Origin: Desulfobacteraceae bacterium
GTDB lineage: Bacteria > Desulfobacterota > Desulfobacteria > Desulfobacterales > Desulfosarcinaceae
Length of the DNA stretch: 64,000 bases
Direction: 5' to 3'
Assembly: GCA_027068085.1 (NCBI GenBank)
Contig: JAMOUQ010000047.1
Coordinates: 25,334 to 89,333, forward strand
Translations under genes and position numbers: made by a program
Notes under the pieces: generated by a model
The model's database searches: none
What the model was told of the DNA's origin: nothing
Seen by the model: the letters and a program-made list of their open reading frames with translations, nothing else
In this document: piece after piece, positions 15,614-25,091 of the stretch
Layout of the letters: every line of letters starts with the position of its first letter
How positions within the stretch are numbered: position 1 is the first letter of the stretch

Positions 15614-16321
15614 TCAAATGCCCAGGTATGCTTTTCTCACTTCCTCGTTGGCCATCAGGTTGGCGGCCGTGTCGGTCATGGTTATCTTGCCGTTTTCCAT
15701 GACGTATCCCCGGTGGGCTACCTTCAGGGCCAGGTTGGCGTTCTGCTCCACCAGGAAAATAGTGGTCTTGTTCTCACTGTTTACCTTGCGGATGATTTCG
15801 AAGATCTGCTTTACCACCAGGGGAGCCAGCCCCAGGGAAGGCTCGTCCAGCAGAAGCAGCCGCGGCCTGGCCATCAGGGCCCTGGAGATGGCCAGCATCT
15901 GCTGCTCGCCGCCCGAAAGAGTGCCGCCGGCCTGGTTGCGGCGCTCGGCCAGGATGGGAAAGAGGGAAAAAACGTAATCCAGGTCGCGCTTTATCTCTGC
16001 CTTGTCGTTGCGCAGAAAAGCCCCCATGTCCAGGTTTTCCAGCACCGTCAGGTAGGGAAAAATCCGCCTTCCTTCCGGAACCTGGCAAATGCCCAGGGAC
16101 ACGATCTTGTTGGCCGGCATGTGGTGAATCGGTTGGCCTTCGAAGTAGATTTCACCGGCCCGGGGAGGGACTATCCCGCAAACCGACATCAGGGTCGTGG
16201 TCTTGCCGGCGCCGTTGGCACCGATGAGAGTAACTATCTCTCCTTCGGCTATCTGGAGACTGATGCCCTTCAAAGCCTGGATATTGCCGTAAAAGGTCTG
16301 TACGTTCTTCAATTCAAGCAT
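15614..16321 (-). CDS. livF: branched-chain amino acid ABC transporter ATP-binding protein LivF
   Basis: A 235-residue ABC ATPase with Walker A GANGAGKTT, signature LSGGEQQMLAISRAL and Walker B LLLLDEPSLGLAP, all intact. It has the short LivF-type architecture. The start at 16321 (MLELKNVQTF) overlaps the stop of livG by 8 bp; a reading frame 24 codons longer is an extension into livG. It energises import of branched-chain amino acids together with LivG. It is the last gene of the liv cluster. Confidence 0.95.
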   Translation of the reverse strand: MLELKNVQTFYGNIQALKGISLQIAEGEIVTLIGANGAGKTTTLMSVCGIVPPRAGEIYFEGQPIHHMPANKIVSLGICQVPEGRRIFPYLTVLENLDMGAFLRNDKAEIKRDLDYVFSLFPILAERRNQAGGTLSGGEQQMLAISRALMARPRLLLLDEPSLGLAPLVVKQIFEIIRKVNSENKTTIFLVEQNANLALKVAHRGYVMENGKITMTDTAANLMANEEVRKAYLGI

Positions 16322-17102
16322 CGATGTCTTCTCCGAGGTAAGCTTTGATAACGGCTGGATCGTTCTTGATCTGCTCGGGCGGTCCTTCGGCAATCAGGCG
16401 TCCGTAATCGACCACGTAAATCCTGTCCGACAGGCTCATCACCAGCTTCATGTCGTGTTCGATGAGCAGAATACAGATCCCTTCCTCGTCCCTGATCCTG
16501 ATGATCAGATCGTCCAGTTCCTTGGTTTCCTGGGTGTTCATGCCGGCAGCCGGCTCGTCCAGCAGGAGAATGAAAGGCTCGGTGGCCATGGCGCGTGCGA
16601 TTTCAAGCCTCCTCTGGGCGCCGTAAGGCAGGTTCTTGGCAAACTCGTTGACATACTTTTCCAGCCCCACCTTCTGCAGCATGCGGTAGCTGTCCTCGAT
16701 CAGCTGGTTTTCCTCCTTGCGCACCCGGGGCGGCCGGAAGACCGCACCGGGAATGCCGGCCCGCAGGCGGCAGTGGCGGCCGATCATCACGTTTTCCAAA
16801 ACGGTCATGTTCTGAAAGAGGCGGATGTTCTGGAAGGTTCTGGCCATGCCGTTTTCGGTCACCTGGTTAGGCTTCATGCCGTTTATCCGGACGGCCTTGC
16901 CCTCGGGCGAAACCAGGCGCATGTCACCGGCGGTGGGATTGTATATTCCGGTAATACAGTTGAAAAAAGTGGTTTTGCCGGCCCCGTTGGGACCGATCAG
17001 GGCCACTATCTCTCCGTGGTTGACGGTCAGGTCGATACTGTCCAGTGCCCGCAACCCGCCGAAATCCATGGTCAGGTTGCTGACTTCAAGCGCAGGTGCC
17101 AT
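16314..17102 (-). CDS. livG: branched-chain amino acid ABC transporter ATP-binding protein LivG
   Basis: A 262-residue ABC ATPase with Walker A GPNGAGKTT, the LivG-specific C-terminal extension (YVVDYGRLIAEGPPEQI) and Walker B LLLDEPAAGMN. The signature is degenerate (LPYGAQRRLEIARAM), as is normal for LivG. It follows livM after 3 bp. It pairs with LivF at the membrane. Confidence 0.95.
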   Translation of the reverse strand: MAPALEVSNLTMDFGGLRALDSIDLTVNHGEIVALIGPNGAGKTTFFNCITGIYNPTAGDMRLVSPEGKAVRINGMKPNQVTENGMARTFQNIRLFQNMTVLENVMIGRHCRLRAGIPGAVFRPPRVRKEENQLIEDSYRMLQKVGLEKYVNEFAKNLPYGAQRRLEIARAMATEPFILLLDEPAAGMNTQETKELDDLIIRIRDEEGICILLIEHDMKLVMSLSDRIYVVDYGRLIAEGPPEQIKNDPAVIKAYLGEDIDA

Positions 17103-17105
17103 AGG

Positions 17106-18332
17106 TTACTGGTCCTTGGTTGTTTCGTTGAGTCCCTTGAATTGATATACTTTGCGGACGTCGGAAATGATCCCTCCGGGTCGGAAAACCATCATGAAGA
17201 TCAGGACCGCTCCGAACATCAACATCCTGTACTCTGAAAAAGCCCGCAGGTATTCGGGCAGCAAAATCAGGATAAGAGCCCCGCAGATCACCCCCACTAT
17301 CGAGCCCATACCACCCAGTACCACGATGCACAAAATGATGATGGACTCCCAGATGGTGAAACTGGCAGGATTGATGAAAGTTGTCTTGGCGGCAAAGACC
17401 ACTCCTCCCATGCCGGCCCAGGTGGCCCCCAGGGCAAAGGCGCTGAGCTTGGTCTTGGTCTTGTCGATGCCCATCGCCTGGCAGGCCACTTCGTCCTCGC
17501 GCAGGGCCATCCAGGCCCGGCCGATCCGGGAATCCTGCAGGCGTCTTACCACGAAAATGGTGAAGACCGTCATGCCGATCATCAGGTAGTATATGTAGGT
17601 GTGAACCTGGTGTAGGTTCATCTGAATACCGAAAAAGCCCGGCCTGGGGATGTTGGCTATGCCGGAAGGTCCGAAAGAAAACTCGTTCCAGTTTTCAAGC
17701 ACCAGGCGGATGATTTCCCCAAAGCCCAGGGTGACGATGGCAAGATAGTCGCCCCGCAGCCTGAGTACCGGAAACCCCAGCACGATACCGAACAGGGCCG
17801 CCATGGCGGCACCGATGGGAAGCGCGGTCCAGAAACCGATTCCGAAATGATGATTGAGCAGGGCGTAGCTGTAGGCACCGACCGCGTAGAAAGCCACGTA
17901 CCCCAGGTCGAGCAGGCCGGCCAGCCCCACCACGATATTGAGCCCCAGCCCCACCACCACATAAATGAGAGCCGTGGTCATGATGTTGACCTGGTAGAGC
18001 GAAAAGACCAGGGGATATATCAAAGCGAAAGCACAGATGATCACCAGGGCCGGACGGCTGAAGCGCTTGTCGTGGATCAGTTTCTGGGTCAGGGGCACTT
18101 TCTGCTCCTGGCCTTCCTCGGCCTGCTTCATGCCCATCTCTTTTTTGCGCAGCAACGCACGCCAGACAAAAGAAAGGAAGAAACTGCCCACCCCCACCCA
18201 GGCCATGCGCGACCAGCGCCATTCGATGGTCTTGTAAATGGTATTGACCTTGATCACCATGATGGGAAAGGTCAGGAACATGAACCACAGCGAAACCAAT
18301 ATCGATTTTTTCAATTCTTTGACGTTAAACAT
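17106..18332 (-). CDS. livM: branched-chain amino acid ABC transporter permease LivM
   Basis: A 408-residue permease. The C-terminal 300 residues carry the LivM core with the ATPase-contact motif near GRAWMALREDEVACQAMGI. The N-terminal 90 residues hold two more hydrophobic segments and a charged linker, an extension common in longer LivM proteins. It lies 36 bp after livH and 3 bp before livG. Confidence 0.95.
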   Translation of the reverse strand: MFNVKELKKSILVSLWFMFLTFPIMVIKVNTIYKTIEWRWSRMAWVGVGSFFLSFVWRALLRKKEMGMKQAEEGQEQKVPLTQKLIHDKRFSRPALVIICAFALIYPLVFSLYQVNIMTTALIYVVVGLGLNIVVGLAGLLDLGYVAFYAVGAYSYALLNHHFGIGFWTALPIGAAMAALFGIVLGFPVLRLRGDYLAIVTLGFGEIIRLVLENWNEFSFGPSGIANIPRPGFFGIQMNLHQVHTYIYYLMIGMTVFTIFVVRRLQDSRIGRAWMALREDEVACQAMGIDKTKTKLSAFALGATWAGMGGVVFAAKTTFINPASFTIWESIIILCIVVLGGMGSIVGVICGALILILLPEYLRAFSEYRMLMFGAVLIFMMVFRPGGIISDVRKVYQFKGLNETTKDQ

Positions 18333-18368
18333 GATCTTCCCGGTATTCCACAGGCCGATTGCCTGAGC

Positions 18369-19277
18369 TTAAACCTTGTCGGTATCCTTGCGCCCCAGTA
18401 TCCCGGACGGCCTGAAGATTAGAATCAAGACAAGAAAGATGAAAGCAAATACGTCTTCGTAATCACTGGAGATATACCCGGTAAAGAAACTTTCGGTCCA
18501 CCCCAGCACCAAACTGCCCAAGACGGCTCCCGGCATGGAGCCGATACCGCCCAGCACCGCTGCCACGAAGGCTTTTATGCCGGCGATAAAGCCGATGTAA
18601 AAATTTATCTGCCCTATGTGGGAGGCAATCAGCACGCCGCCCAGGGCGGCGGTTGCCGACCCGATGATGAAGGTTACCGAGATCACCCGGTCCACGTCCA
18701 CCCCCACCAGCATCGCCATCTGCTGATCCTGGGCCGTTGCCCGCATGGCCTTTCCGATCCTGGTGAACTTGATCAGGATGGTAAGGGCGACCATCACTAT
18801 GGCGGTGGTTAGGTAAATCACGATTTCCGAGGAACGGACTATGTGCTCCACCGGTTTCAGAAACTCGAATTCAGGGATCAGATTGGGAAAGGGCAAAAAA
18901 TCGGAAGTCTGGGCCAACAGGACATAGTTCTGGAGAAACAGCGACACCCCGATGGCGCTGATCAGGGCCGAAAGGCGCGGCGCATTGCGCAGAGGTTTGT
19001 AGGCTATCTTCTCCGCAGTAAAGCCATAGGCCGAGGAATAAACCACCGCCGCAATGGAGGCGATAACCAGGATGGCCACCTGGTTCCAGCCCATCAGGGT
19101 CAATACCCCGGCCACGATCAGGGCCGTGAAGGCACCGATCATGTAAATTTCGCCATGGGCGAAATTGATCAGCTGGATGATCCCGTAAACCATGGTATAG
19201 CCCAGGGCAAGCAACGCATAGATGCTACCGCGGGTCAGGCCTCCCAGGAAAAGTTCGAAAAAGTACTCGAAATCCAT
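18369..19277 (-). CDS. livH: branched-chain amino acid ABC transporter permease LivH
   Basis: A 302-residue permease with about eight membrane segments, the LivH N-terminal motif GSIYALLALGYTMVYGIIQL and the ATPase-contact region RATAQDQQMAMLVGVD. It is separated from livJ by 178 bp that contain a hairpin with a U-run, so expression of the membrane subunits is probably lower than that of the binding protein. Confidence 0.95.
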   Translation of the reverse strand: MDFEYFFELFLGGLTRGSIYALLALGYTMVYGIIQLINFAHGEIYMIGAFTALIVAGVLTLMGWNQVAILVIASIAAVVYSSAYGFTAEKIAYKPLRNAPRLSALISAIGVSLFLQNYVLLAQTSDFLPFPNLIPEFEFLKPVEHIVRSSEIVIYLTTAIVMVALTILIKFTRIGKAMRATAQDQQMAMLVGVDVDRVISVTFIIGSATAALGGVLIASHIGQINFYIGFIAGIKAFVAAVLGGIGSMPGAVLGSLVLGWTESFFTGYISSDYEDVFAFIFLVLILIFRPSGILGRKDTDKV

Positions 19278-19394
19278 TGAAAAACATTGCTCCCTTGCGT
19301 CCGACCGCTAGGGTCTTGTCAGGATCGGCCCGGGCAAGGCCGATGGCTTTGGCCCCGTTCTGCCAGTAGCCCCATGCCCGCATAAGCCGAAACT

Positions 19395-19436
19395 TAAAAA
19401 ATCAGGGAACAAGCAGACGCCGGCCTGTTCCCTGAT
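19395..19436 (-). terminator. terminator or attenuator after livJ
   Basis: A perfect 11-bp stem ATCAGGGAACA/TGTTCCCTGAT (19401-19411 and 19426-19436), followed on the minus strand by TTTTTT. It lies just after livJ and before livH. Partial read-through here would make more LivJ than permease. Confidence 0.75.
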
Positions 19437-19455
19437 GTGCCTGGATTTACATTTG

Positions 19456-20586
19456 CTATTTGACTTCTACGTACTTGCCATTGCGTACCTGGTACATGGC
19501 AAAACCGACGCCGATGGCATCACCCTTTTCGTCGAACTTGATCTTGCCAAGGGGAGTGTCAACGTACTCTGTGCGCAGGGCCTTGACAATGGCATCATAG
19601 TCGGTGCTGCCGGCCTTCTCGATGGCGTTGAGCAGGGCCAGGGCGGCGGCATAGGCATTTTCGAAGAAAGCACCCGGATCGCTGCCGTAGGCCTTGACGT
19701 GCTCGGCCCGGGCCTTGATGGTCAGGGGGTTTTTGGAAACATCCTTGGGTCCGGTGGCGTACACGCCTTCGGCGTACTTCTTGGCCACCTTGATGAAGGT
19801 GTCGTCCTTGACGCCGTCATCGGAGATGAAATAAGCCTTCATCTTCTTTTTGCGCATCTGGGTCACGATCTTGGAGGCCTCGGGATGATAGCCGCCGAAA
19901 ATGACCGCTTCGGCCTTTTTGCGCTTGATCTTCTGAACCACGGCGGAATAGTCAACCGCTCCCGGGGTGATGCCCTCGTAGAGCACTACCTTGGCCCGGG
20001 GATCTTTTTCCAGGAAACCCTTGGCGAATTCGGCCAGACCCTTGCCGTAGTCACCCTTGTCGTGAAGCACGGCAATACGTTTTACCTTCAGGACATTGAG
20101 GGCAAATTCCACTTCCAGCTTGGCCTGGGCATCGTCGGAAGCAATCGTCCGGAAAAAGTTGGGATAGTTCCCGCTCTGGGTCAGGGCCGGATTGGTCGCA
20201 GAAGGCGACATAACAACTATGTGCGAATCCTTGTAGATTCCCAGGGCGGCCTTGGTGGCACCGGAACAGATGTGCCCCAGAACCACGTTGACCCCGGCGC
20301 CCACCAGCTTGGTGGCGGTGTTGGTGGCCACTTCCGGCTTGCAGACGTCGTCTTCCACGATCAGCTCGACTTTCTTGCCCAAAACTCCGCCCTTGGCATT
20401 GATGTTTTTGACCACCAGCTCGGCGGCCTTGACCGTGGGAATGCCGTAAGAGGCAAGGTCTCCGCTGTGGGGTCCGGCCACACCGAGTTTGATGGTATCG
20501 GCAGCCATGGCCGGTCCGGCCGCTGCCGCCAAAAAGGCCGCCGCAACTAACAGTATGAGCAACTTTCCAAAATGATTTTTCACCAT
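19456..20586 (-). CDS. livJ: branched-chain amino acid ABC transporter substrate-binding protein
   Basis: A 376-residue periplasmic binding protein with a signal peptide ending near AMAADTIK (cleavage after about residue 28). The mature domain is a type I periplasmic binding fold (LivJ/LivK family) with the motifs GPHSGDLASYG and VVMSPSATNP. The ATG at 20586 has AGGAGG 6 bp upstream. It lacks the lipobox seen in some Gram-positive members. The ligand is probably leucine, isoleucine or valine, but related proteins bind other amino acids. Confidence 0.93.
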   Translation of the reverse strand: MVKNHFGKLLILLVAAAFLAAAAGPAMAADTIKLGVAGPHSGDLASYGIPTVKAAELVVKNINAKGGVLGKKVELIVEDDVCKPEVATNTATKLVGAGVNVVLGHICSGATKAALGIYKDSHIVVMSPSATNPALTQSGNYPNFFRTIASDDAQAKLEVEFALNVLKVKRIAVLHDKGDYGKGLAEFAKGFLEKDPRAKVVLYEGITPGAVDYSAVVQKIKRKKAEAVIFGGYHPEASKIVTQMRKKKMKAYFISDDGVKDDTFIKVAKKYAEGVYATGPKDVSKNPLTIKARAEHVKAYGSDPGAFFENAYAAALALLNAIEKAGSTDYDAIVKALRTEYVDTPLGKIKFDEKGDAIGVGFAMYQVRNGKYVEVK

Positions 20587-20635
20587 TGTCTCCTCCTCGC
20601 TTCTATTCGTTTACTGGAAATGGATGAACATTACC

Positions 20636-20664
20636 TTATAGCCACCATGTCACCTTTCCGTCAA
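20636..20664 (-). promoter_or_regulatory. sigma70-like promoter for liv operon
   Basis: Read on the minus strand: TTGACG (20664-20659), a 17-bp spacer and CTATAA (20641-20636); a shift of one base gives TATAAG with 18 bp. It lies about 50 bp before the livJ start. Confidence 0.55.
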
Positions 20665-20758
20665 GGATGATGACAAGTTCCAGAACATGATTCTTGAACC
20701 GGTCACCTCCATGTTGCTTGCTTCAAGTTACCATGACCCACTGCCGCCACCGGCGGTC

Positions 20759-21460
20759 CTAATGATCCGAGGCATAAATCACGACCAGGGCCCGGGATGG
20801 GGCCCCCTCGATGCTCCGCAGGGCATGGGGTATCCCGGAATCGAAGTAGATGCTGTCACCGGCGGCCAGCTCAATCCGCTGGTCGGCCCCGATAAATTCC
20901 AGGCGGCCTTCGGTCACGTGGAGAAACTCTTCTCCGGGATGGGTATAATAGTTCAGCTTGTCATCGTCCACCGGATCAAAGCTGACCAAGAACGGCTCCA
21001 TGTGGCGGCGGGCAATTGGCCGCGCCAGGGAAACATAAGTATACCCTCCCGGAGACGACTTATGGACAAGGCCCTGCCCATTTACCGGGTGGTCATCTCT
21101 TCTTACAACCGAAATACGCTGGTTGGGTTCGGTCTCCCTGAAAAAATAACCGATTGTAACCCCCAGGGCCTTCGATATCCTGATCAACGTGGCCAGGGGT
21201 GGAGCGATGACGTCATTTTCGATCTGTGAAAGCAATGACTTGGACAAACCGGTCAAATCGGAAACGTTCTGCAGGGTCAGGCCCCGGGAACGCCGCCGGA
21301 ACCGGATCTTGCGGCCCAGTGCAAGGGCATCGACCTCTTTTTTAACGTCCTGATCTGAAGCAATCGGTACTACCGGCTCTTTCAAAACCCTATTCCTCTG
21401 GACCGGTTGCTTGCGGGCCGCCTGCCAGACTGTTATCCGGTCGTCTTTCTCGAACAACAT
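20759..21460 (-). CDS. XRE-family regulator with C-terminal cupin domain
   Basis: A 233-residue regulator. The helix-turn-helix is at about 49-103 (RSRGLTLQNVSDLTGLSKSL). A cupin domain follows at about 160-230, with HPGEEFLHVTEGRLEF and GDSIYFDSGIPHALRS as the two cupin motifs. The class controls amino acid, polyamine or antibiotic genes, and the cupin binds the effector. It lies 172 bp upstream of livJ on the same strand, so it may regulate the liv operon, but this is inferred from position. Confidence 0.9.
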   Translation of the reverse strand: MLFEKDDRITVWQAARKQPVQRNRVLKEPVVPIASDQDVKKEVDALALGRKIRFRRRSRGLTLQNVSDLTGLSKSLLSQIENDVIAPPLATLIRISKALGVTIGYFFRETEPNQRISVVRRDDHPVNGQGLVHKSSPGGYTYVSLARPIARRHMEPFLVSFDPVDDDKLNYYTHPGEEFLHVTEGRLEFIGADQRIELAAGDSIYFDSGIPHALRSIEGAPSRALVVIYASDH

Positions 21461-21663
21461 AAATTTACTAAATCATATTCAGCAAGAATAGAGTTTCATA
21501 AGCCAATTTTTTATCTGTGTCAAACAAAAATTTGGTGACAATGGAACCGGGGCTGAAGTCACATGCTTGAAAAAAGCTTGCCGCGCAACCGGCATTGACC
21601 TATAAGCCATCAGGGAAGAGACTTTTGTAAAATCCGAAACCTGATTACTCGACAAGGTAAACG

Positions 21664-22509
21664 ATGGCCAAGAGGGTAGGGCTGGTGATCAAAACTGATC
21701 CCAAGGCCCAGCAAACCGCCGCCGATTTCAAAAAGTGGCTGGAAAAGCGCGGTCATCAGGTGGTCGTCCAGGACGGGCCGCCGGATGCGGACAAACCGGC
21801 CTCCATGGCTCCGGCCGATCTGTATTGTGTTTTCGTGCTCGGCGGAGACGGCACCTTCCTCAGCGCCGTGCGCTGGATAGGAGACCAGCCCATAGCGCTG
21901 ATGGGAATCAAGTTCGGCGAGGTCGGATTTCTGGCCGAAACGCTGGAAGCCCATATCTATGAAACCGCGCAGCAGATTCTCGACCATGGATTTCAAACTT
22001 TTCCGCGCATGCGCCTGACCGTCGACATTCACGCCGGCGGCACTTTACTGAAACGGGAAACGGTTCTCAACGACATGGTCATCAACAAGGGGGCCCTGGC
22101 AAGGCTGGCTCAGATCGAAACCTATATCGACGATTATCACCTTACGGATTTCAGGGCCGACGGCCTGATAGTGGCCACGCCGACCGGCTCCACGGCTTAC
22201 TCCCTGGCAGCCGGAGGCCCCATCATAAATCCTTCGGTCCCTGCCATCCTGCTTACCCCCATCTGCCCTTTCACCCTGACCAACAGGCCCCTGATCGTGC
22301 CGGAAAATGCGACCATCAAAATCGGCCTGGCCAGAGAATCATCGGATATAATGCTCACCTGTGACGGCCAGGTGGGCATACCCATCGACCAAAGCCACAC
22401 CCTTGTGGTCCGCAAAAGCCCCCACGACCTGCACATGATCCGCCTGCCGGACCAGAACTACTACGAAATCCTCAAAACCCGCCTCCAGTGGAGTGGCGGC
22501 CGGAGCTAG
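21664..22509 (+). CDS. nadK: NAD kinase
   Basis: A 281-residue NAD kinase. The phosphate-binding GGDGTFL motif is at about 60-66, the family motif NDMVINKG takes the place of the NE/D segment, and TPTGSTAYSLAAGGPI is the characteristic glycine-rich region. It phosphorylates NAD to NADP in the cytoplasm. It is convergent with the MCE operon, with only 1 bp between the stops. Upstream is a 203-bp gap shared with the divergent XRE-cupin gene. Confidence 0.95.
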   Translation: MAKRVGLVIKTDPKAQQTAADFKKWLEKRGHQVVVQDGPPDADKPASMAPADLYCVFVLGGDGTFLSAVRWIGDQPIALMGIKFGEVGFLAETLEAHIYETAQQILDHGFQTFPRMRLTVDIHAGGTLLKRETVLNDMVINKGALARLAQIETYIDDYHLTDFRADGLIVATPTGSTAYSLAAGGPIINPSVPAILLTPICPFTLTNRPLIVPENATIKIGLARESSDIMLTCDGQVGIPIDQSHTLVVRKSPHDLHMIRLPDQNYYEILKTRLQWSGGRS

Positions 22510-22510
22510 C

Positions 22511-23551
22511 TCACTGCCTTAACTTGGCTTTGCTGTGATCGGCCACCTTCTGCAAAGGCAGGTGGCCCCGGATCAGGATGTTTTTCTCCAGGGAACGGAC
22601 CACGTTGTCGATCCGCCTGACTCCGCTGCGGATTTCCCGGATACCGTCCAGGGCGCCCCGGGTTATCCGGGGGACGTTGCGGCTGCCGGTGGCCACGTTT
22701 TCCATGATCTTTTTCAGGTGGGCTGTGGATACCTGTAAATCGGCCATGATCTTTTTGATATCTTCAAGACGTTGGTTGAGCTCGAATCCGGCCTGCCTGA
22801 AAACCACCAGATTGTCATTGACAAGCCTGACGGTATCGGGAGTATGGGCCGCGGCTTGGCCGAGATCGGCCAGAATCAGATCCAGGCTTCCGAGGCTGCG
22901 CCGGATTTCATCCAGAAGCCGGCGGGAATTGATCAGGGCTCCCAGGGTTCCCCGTCCTGACTGCAGGTCTTCGGTAATGGCCGCCACATTGGCGCTTATC
23001 CGGCGTATGTTACACAGGGTGCCCATAAGAGGGCCATCCGGATCACCCAGCCTTTCCGTCAGTTCGGCCAGGTCCTGGATGGCCTTGATGGCCATCTTGG
23101 CTGTCTTTTCCACCTGGAATTCATTCATCAGGTCGTCCAGGGAACGCTTTTCCCGGGAGGGAATCTCACTTTTGGGAGGCAGGGGCGGGGCGGTTGAAGA
23201 GCCCGGAATGATCGAGACATATTCTGAACCGATGAAGGTCGGGCTTTCCACCACGCAAACCGTATCGGTCCGGATCCGGGAAGCGTATTTTTCCAAAATG
23301 GCCAGAGTGACCCTGACCTTGTCGTCTTCCAGGCTGATATCCTTCACCTTGCCGATATCGGCCTTGTAGAGCTTGACCGCGGCATTTTTCTGCAAATTGT
23401 AATTCTGGGCAAAGGTAGTATAATAGATAACATATGATCGGAACCAGCCCTTTCCCCGGCCCAGCACGACTATAGCCGCTACCATCAGGCCGACCACTAT
23501 CACCATAAACAGACCGACAATCTTTTCCCGGGTCGAATAATTGGTATCCAT
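22511..23551 (-). CDS. mlaD: MCE (MlaD-family) lipid-binding protein
   Basis: A 346-residue protein with one N-terminal membrane anchor (about 10-30) and a single MCE domain (about 35-120; note IGSEYVSIIPG). A long helical region of about 200 residues follows with heptad-like character. MCE proteins form rings that pass phospholipids between the inner and outer membranes. It is the last gene of a permease-ATPase-MCE operon, 4 bp after the ATPase-like gene. The long helical tail is more like PqiB/LetB or YebT-type tunnels than short MlaD, but with only one MCE domain. Confidence 0.88.
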   Translation of the reverse strand: MDTNYSTREKIVGLFMVIVVGLMVAAIVVLGRGKGWFRSYVIYYTTFAQNYNLQKNAAVKLYKADIGKVKDISLEDDKVRVTLAILEKYASRIRTDTVCVVESPTFIGSEYVSIIPGSSTAPPLPPKSEIPSREKRSLDDLMNEFQVEKTAKMAIKAIQDLAELTERLGDPDGPLMGTLCNIRRISANVAAITEDLQSGRGTLGALINSRRLLDEIRRSLGSLDLILADLGQAAAHTPDTVRLVNDNLVVFRQAGFELNQRLEDIKKIMADLQVSTAHLKKIMENVATGSRNVPRITRGALDGIREIRSGVRRIDNVVRSLEKNILIRGHLPLQKVADHSKAKLRQ

Positions 23552-23555
23552 GGTT

Positions 23556-24266
23556 TCAGTTTCCCTGCAACAACGGCTGTCCCCGGTGGAGGGGCTCGCG
23601 CAGACGACCCTCGGCCAGGATCAGGCGGCGGTTGGACAATCGGCGGAAAAAATCATGCTCACAGGCCGTAAAGACCAGCGGAACCTGCTTGAGAATATAT
23701 TTTTTAAGTTCCCGGCGCAAAACCTGGAAACGCCGGTCGGCCACAAGGTCTTCGGGCCGGTCCATGAGGATCACATTCGGTTTCTTTGACAATTCGCGCA
23801 CCACCAGGGCAAACTGAACGTCCGCCGGGTCCAGGTCAGAAGGCCGCAACTCCATTTTGCGTTCCAGGTCCAGCTGCCGGCAAAGCTCCAGTTCGTCGTC
23901 TTCCAGTTCCAAATCAAAGGAATTGCCGAAGTACCACCTCATCAGCAACAGGTTTTCACGCAAGCTGAGATTGCTTATCAGGGCCGCGTCCCGGGCGATA
24001 TAACCAATACGCCGCTTGCACTCAAGCAGCGCCCGGTAATCGGCCAGCTTCTGTCTTTGCCCCATGAAGAAATAGGCCCCCCTCTCCGGTATTTCCAGGG
24101 TTGCCAGAGCGCGCAATAAAAGCAGGCCGTCTGCCGGATCAACGGGTTCCAGGGCCAGGACCTGACCCGCCTCGATGGCCAGGCTGCACCCTTGCAGTCC
24201 GCAACCCGCCTTTTCCGAGGCAATCACGTAATCCCTGATCTCGACTATCGGCCCGTTTTCCATCAT
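23556..24266 (-). CDS. MlaF-like ABC ATPase subunit with degenerate nucleotide-binding motifs
   Basis: A 236-residue protein whose length, secondary structure and position match the ATPase of MCE transporters. The region where Walker A should be reads LEPVDPADGLLLLRA (about 39-53), with no lysine or glycine-rich loop. The Q-loop glutamine is replaced (YIARDAAL). The LSGGQ signature is replaced by LDPADVQ. The Walker B region reads VILMDRPED, with arginine instead of the catalytic glutamate. The H-loop is VFTACEHD. It starts within an ATGA overlap with mlaE. By these motifs it should not hydrolyse ATP. It may be structural or regulatory, or a second ATPase elsewhere may replace it. Confidence 0.82.
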   Translation of the reverse strand: MMENGPIVEIRDYVIASEKAGCGLQGCSLAIEAGQVLALEPVDPADGLLLLRALATLEIPERGAYFFMGQRQKLADYRALLECKRRIGYIARDAALISNLSLRENLLLMRWYFGNSFDLELEDDELELCRQLDLERKMELRPSDLDPADVQFALVVRELSKKPNVILMDRPEDLVADRRFQVLRRELKKYILKQVPLVFTACEHDFFRRLSNRRLILAEGRLREPLHRGQPLLQGN

Positions 24267-25039
24267 ATGTAAAAAACCAAAGAAACAAAAACATTGATTA
24301 CCATGCAATACAAGAAAGACTCCACGGCCGCCTTGGACGTGGCCATGGGAACGGCATTGATTCTCTTGCCGACTTCAAACCCCCGCTGGAGACAGGTCGA
24401 CGTAATGACCAGACCAAAAGACACCGCCTTGATCAGCCCCACTATCAGATCGGTAGGTGTCAGCGACTTTATGATCTGGTTCATAAAATTGTCCAGCGGA
24501 ATCCGGGTCAGCATCCAAACGGCGACATATCCGCCTGCAATCGCCACCACGTCGAAAACGACAAAAAGACAAACCAGGGCCGTGGTAAGCCCCACAAGGC
24601 GCGGTCCGAAAACAATCCGCATGGGATCGATTCCGTTTAGCTCAATGGCCTCCAGTTCACCAAGAACCCGCATGTAGCCTATTTCAATGGTCACCGCCGT
24701 CGCCGTTCTCAGAATTACCACCAGGGCGGTTACGATGGGACCAAGCTCGCGGATTATCAGGACAATGGCTGTTCGTGAAAAATTGTACTGGACGGAAACC
24801 TTGGAGACCTGCAGCAGGATCATGGAACCGGTGAGCAGGGCCACCGGCACTATGACCGCCAGGGCCTGAACCGCGGTAAAATAGATCTGCTCCGTCACGA
24901 TACGACGGACCATCAGCTTACCCTCCCGGCCCCCCCTTGACACGACAAGAACTATCCGGCAGGCCAGGGCGCAAAGTTTGAGCAAATGGTCTGTCGCCCG
25001 GATGGTTTTGCGGCCGGTAATACCTATAAACGAGCGCAT
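24263..25039 (-). CDS. mlaE: MlaE-family ABC permease
   Basis: A 258-residue permease with the MlaE signature region RTATAVTIEIGYMRVLGELE and about five membrane helices. It is the membrane part of the MCE transporter. The ATG at 25039 gives the normal family length. A TTG at 25135 would add 32 poorly conserved residues and is not preferred. The stop overlaps the ATPase-like gene by ATGA. Confidence 0.88.
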   Translation of the reverse strand: MRSFIGITGRKTIRATDHLLKLCALACRIVLVVSRGGREGKLMVRRIVTEQIYFTAVQALAVIVPVALLTGSMILLQVSKVSVQYNFSRTAIVLIIRELGPIVTALVVILRTATAVTIEIGYMRVLGELEAIELNGIDPMRIVFGPRLVGLTTALVCLFVVFDVVAIAGGYVAVWMLTRIPLDNFMNQIIKSLTPTDLIVGLIKAVSFGLVITSTCLQRGFEVGKRINAVPMATSKAAVESFLYCMVINVFVSLVFYI

Positions 25040-25091
25040 GGAATCAGGCGGTTGCGGTCTCCTTCCCGCTGTTTGAAGCAGGTTATGATGG

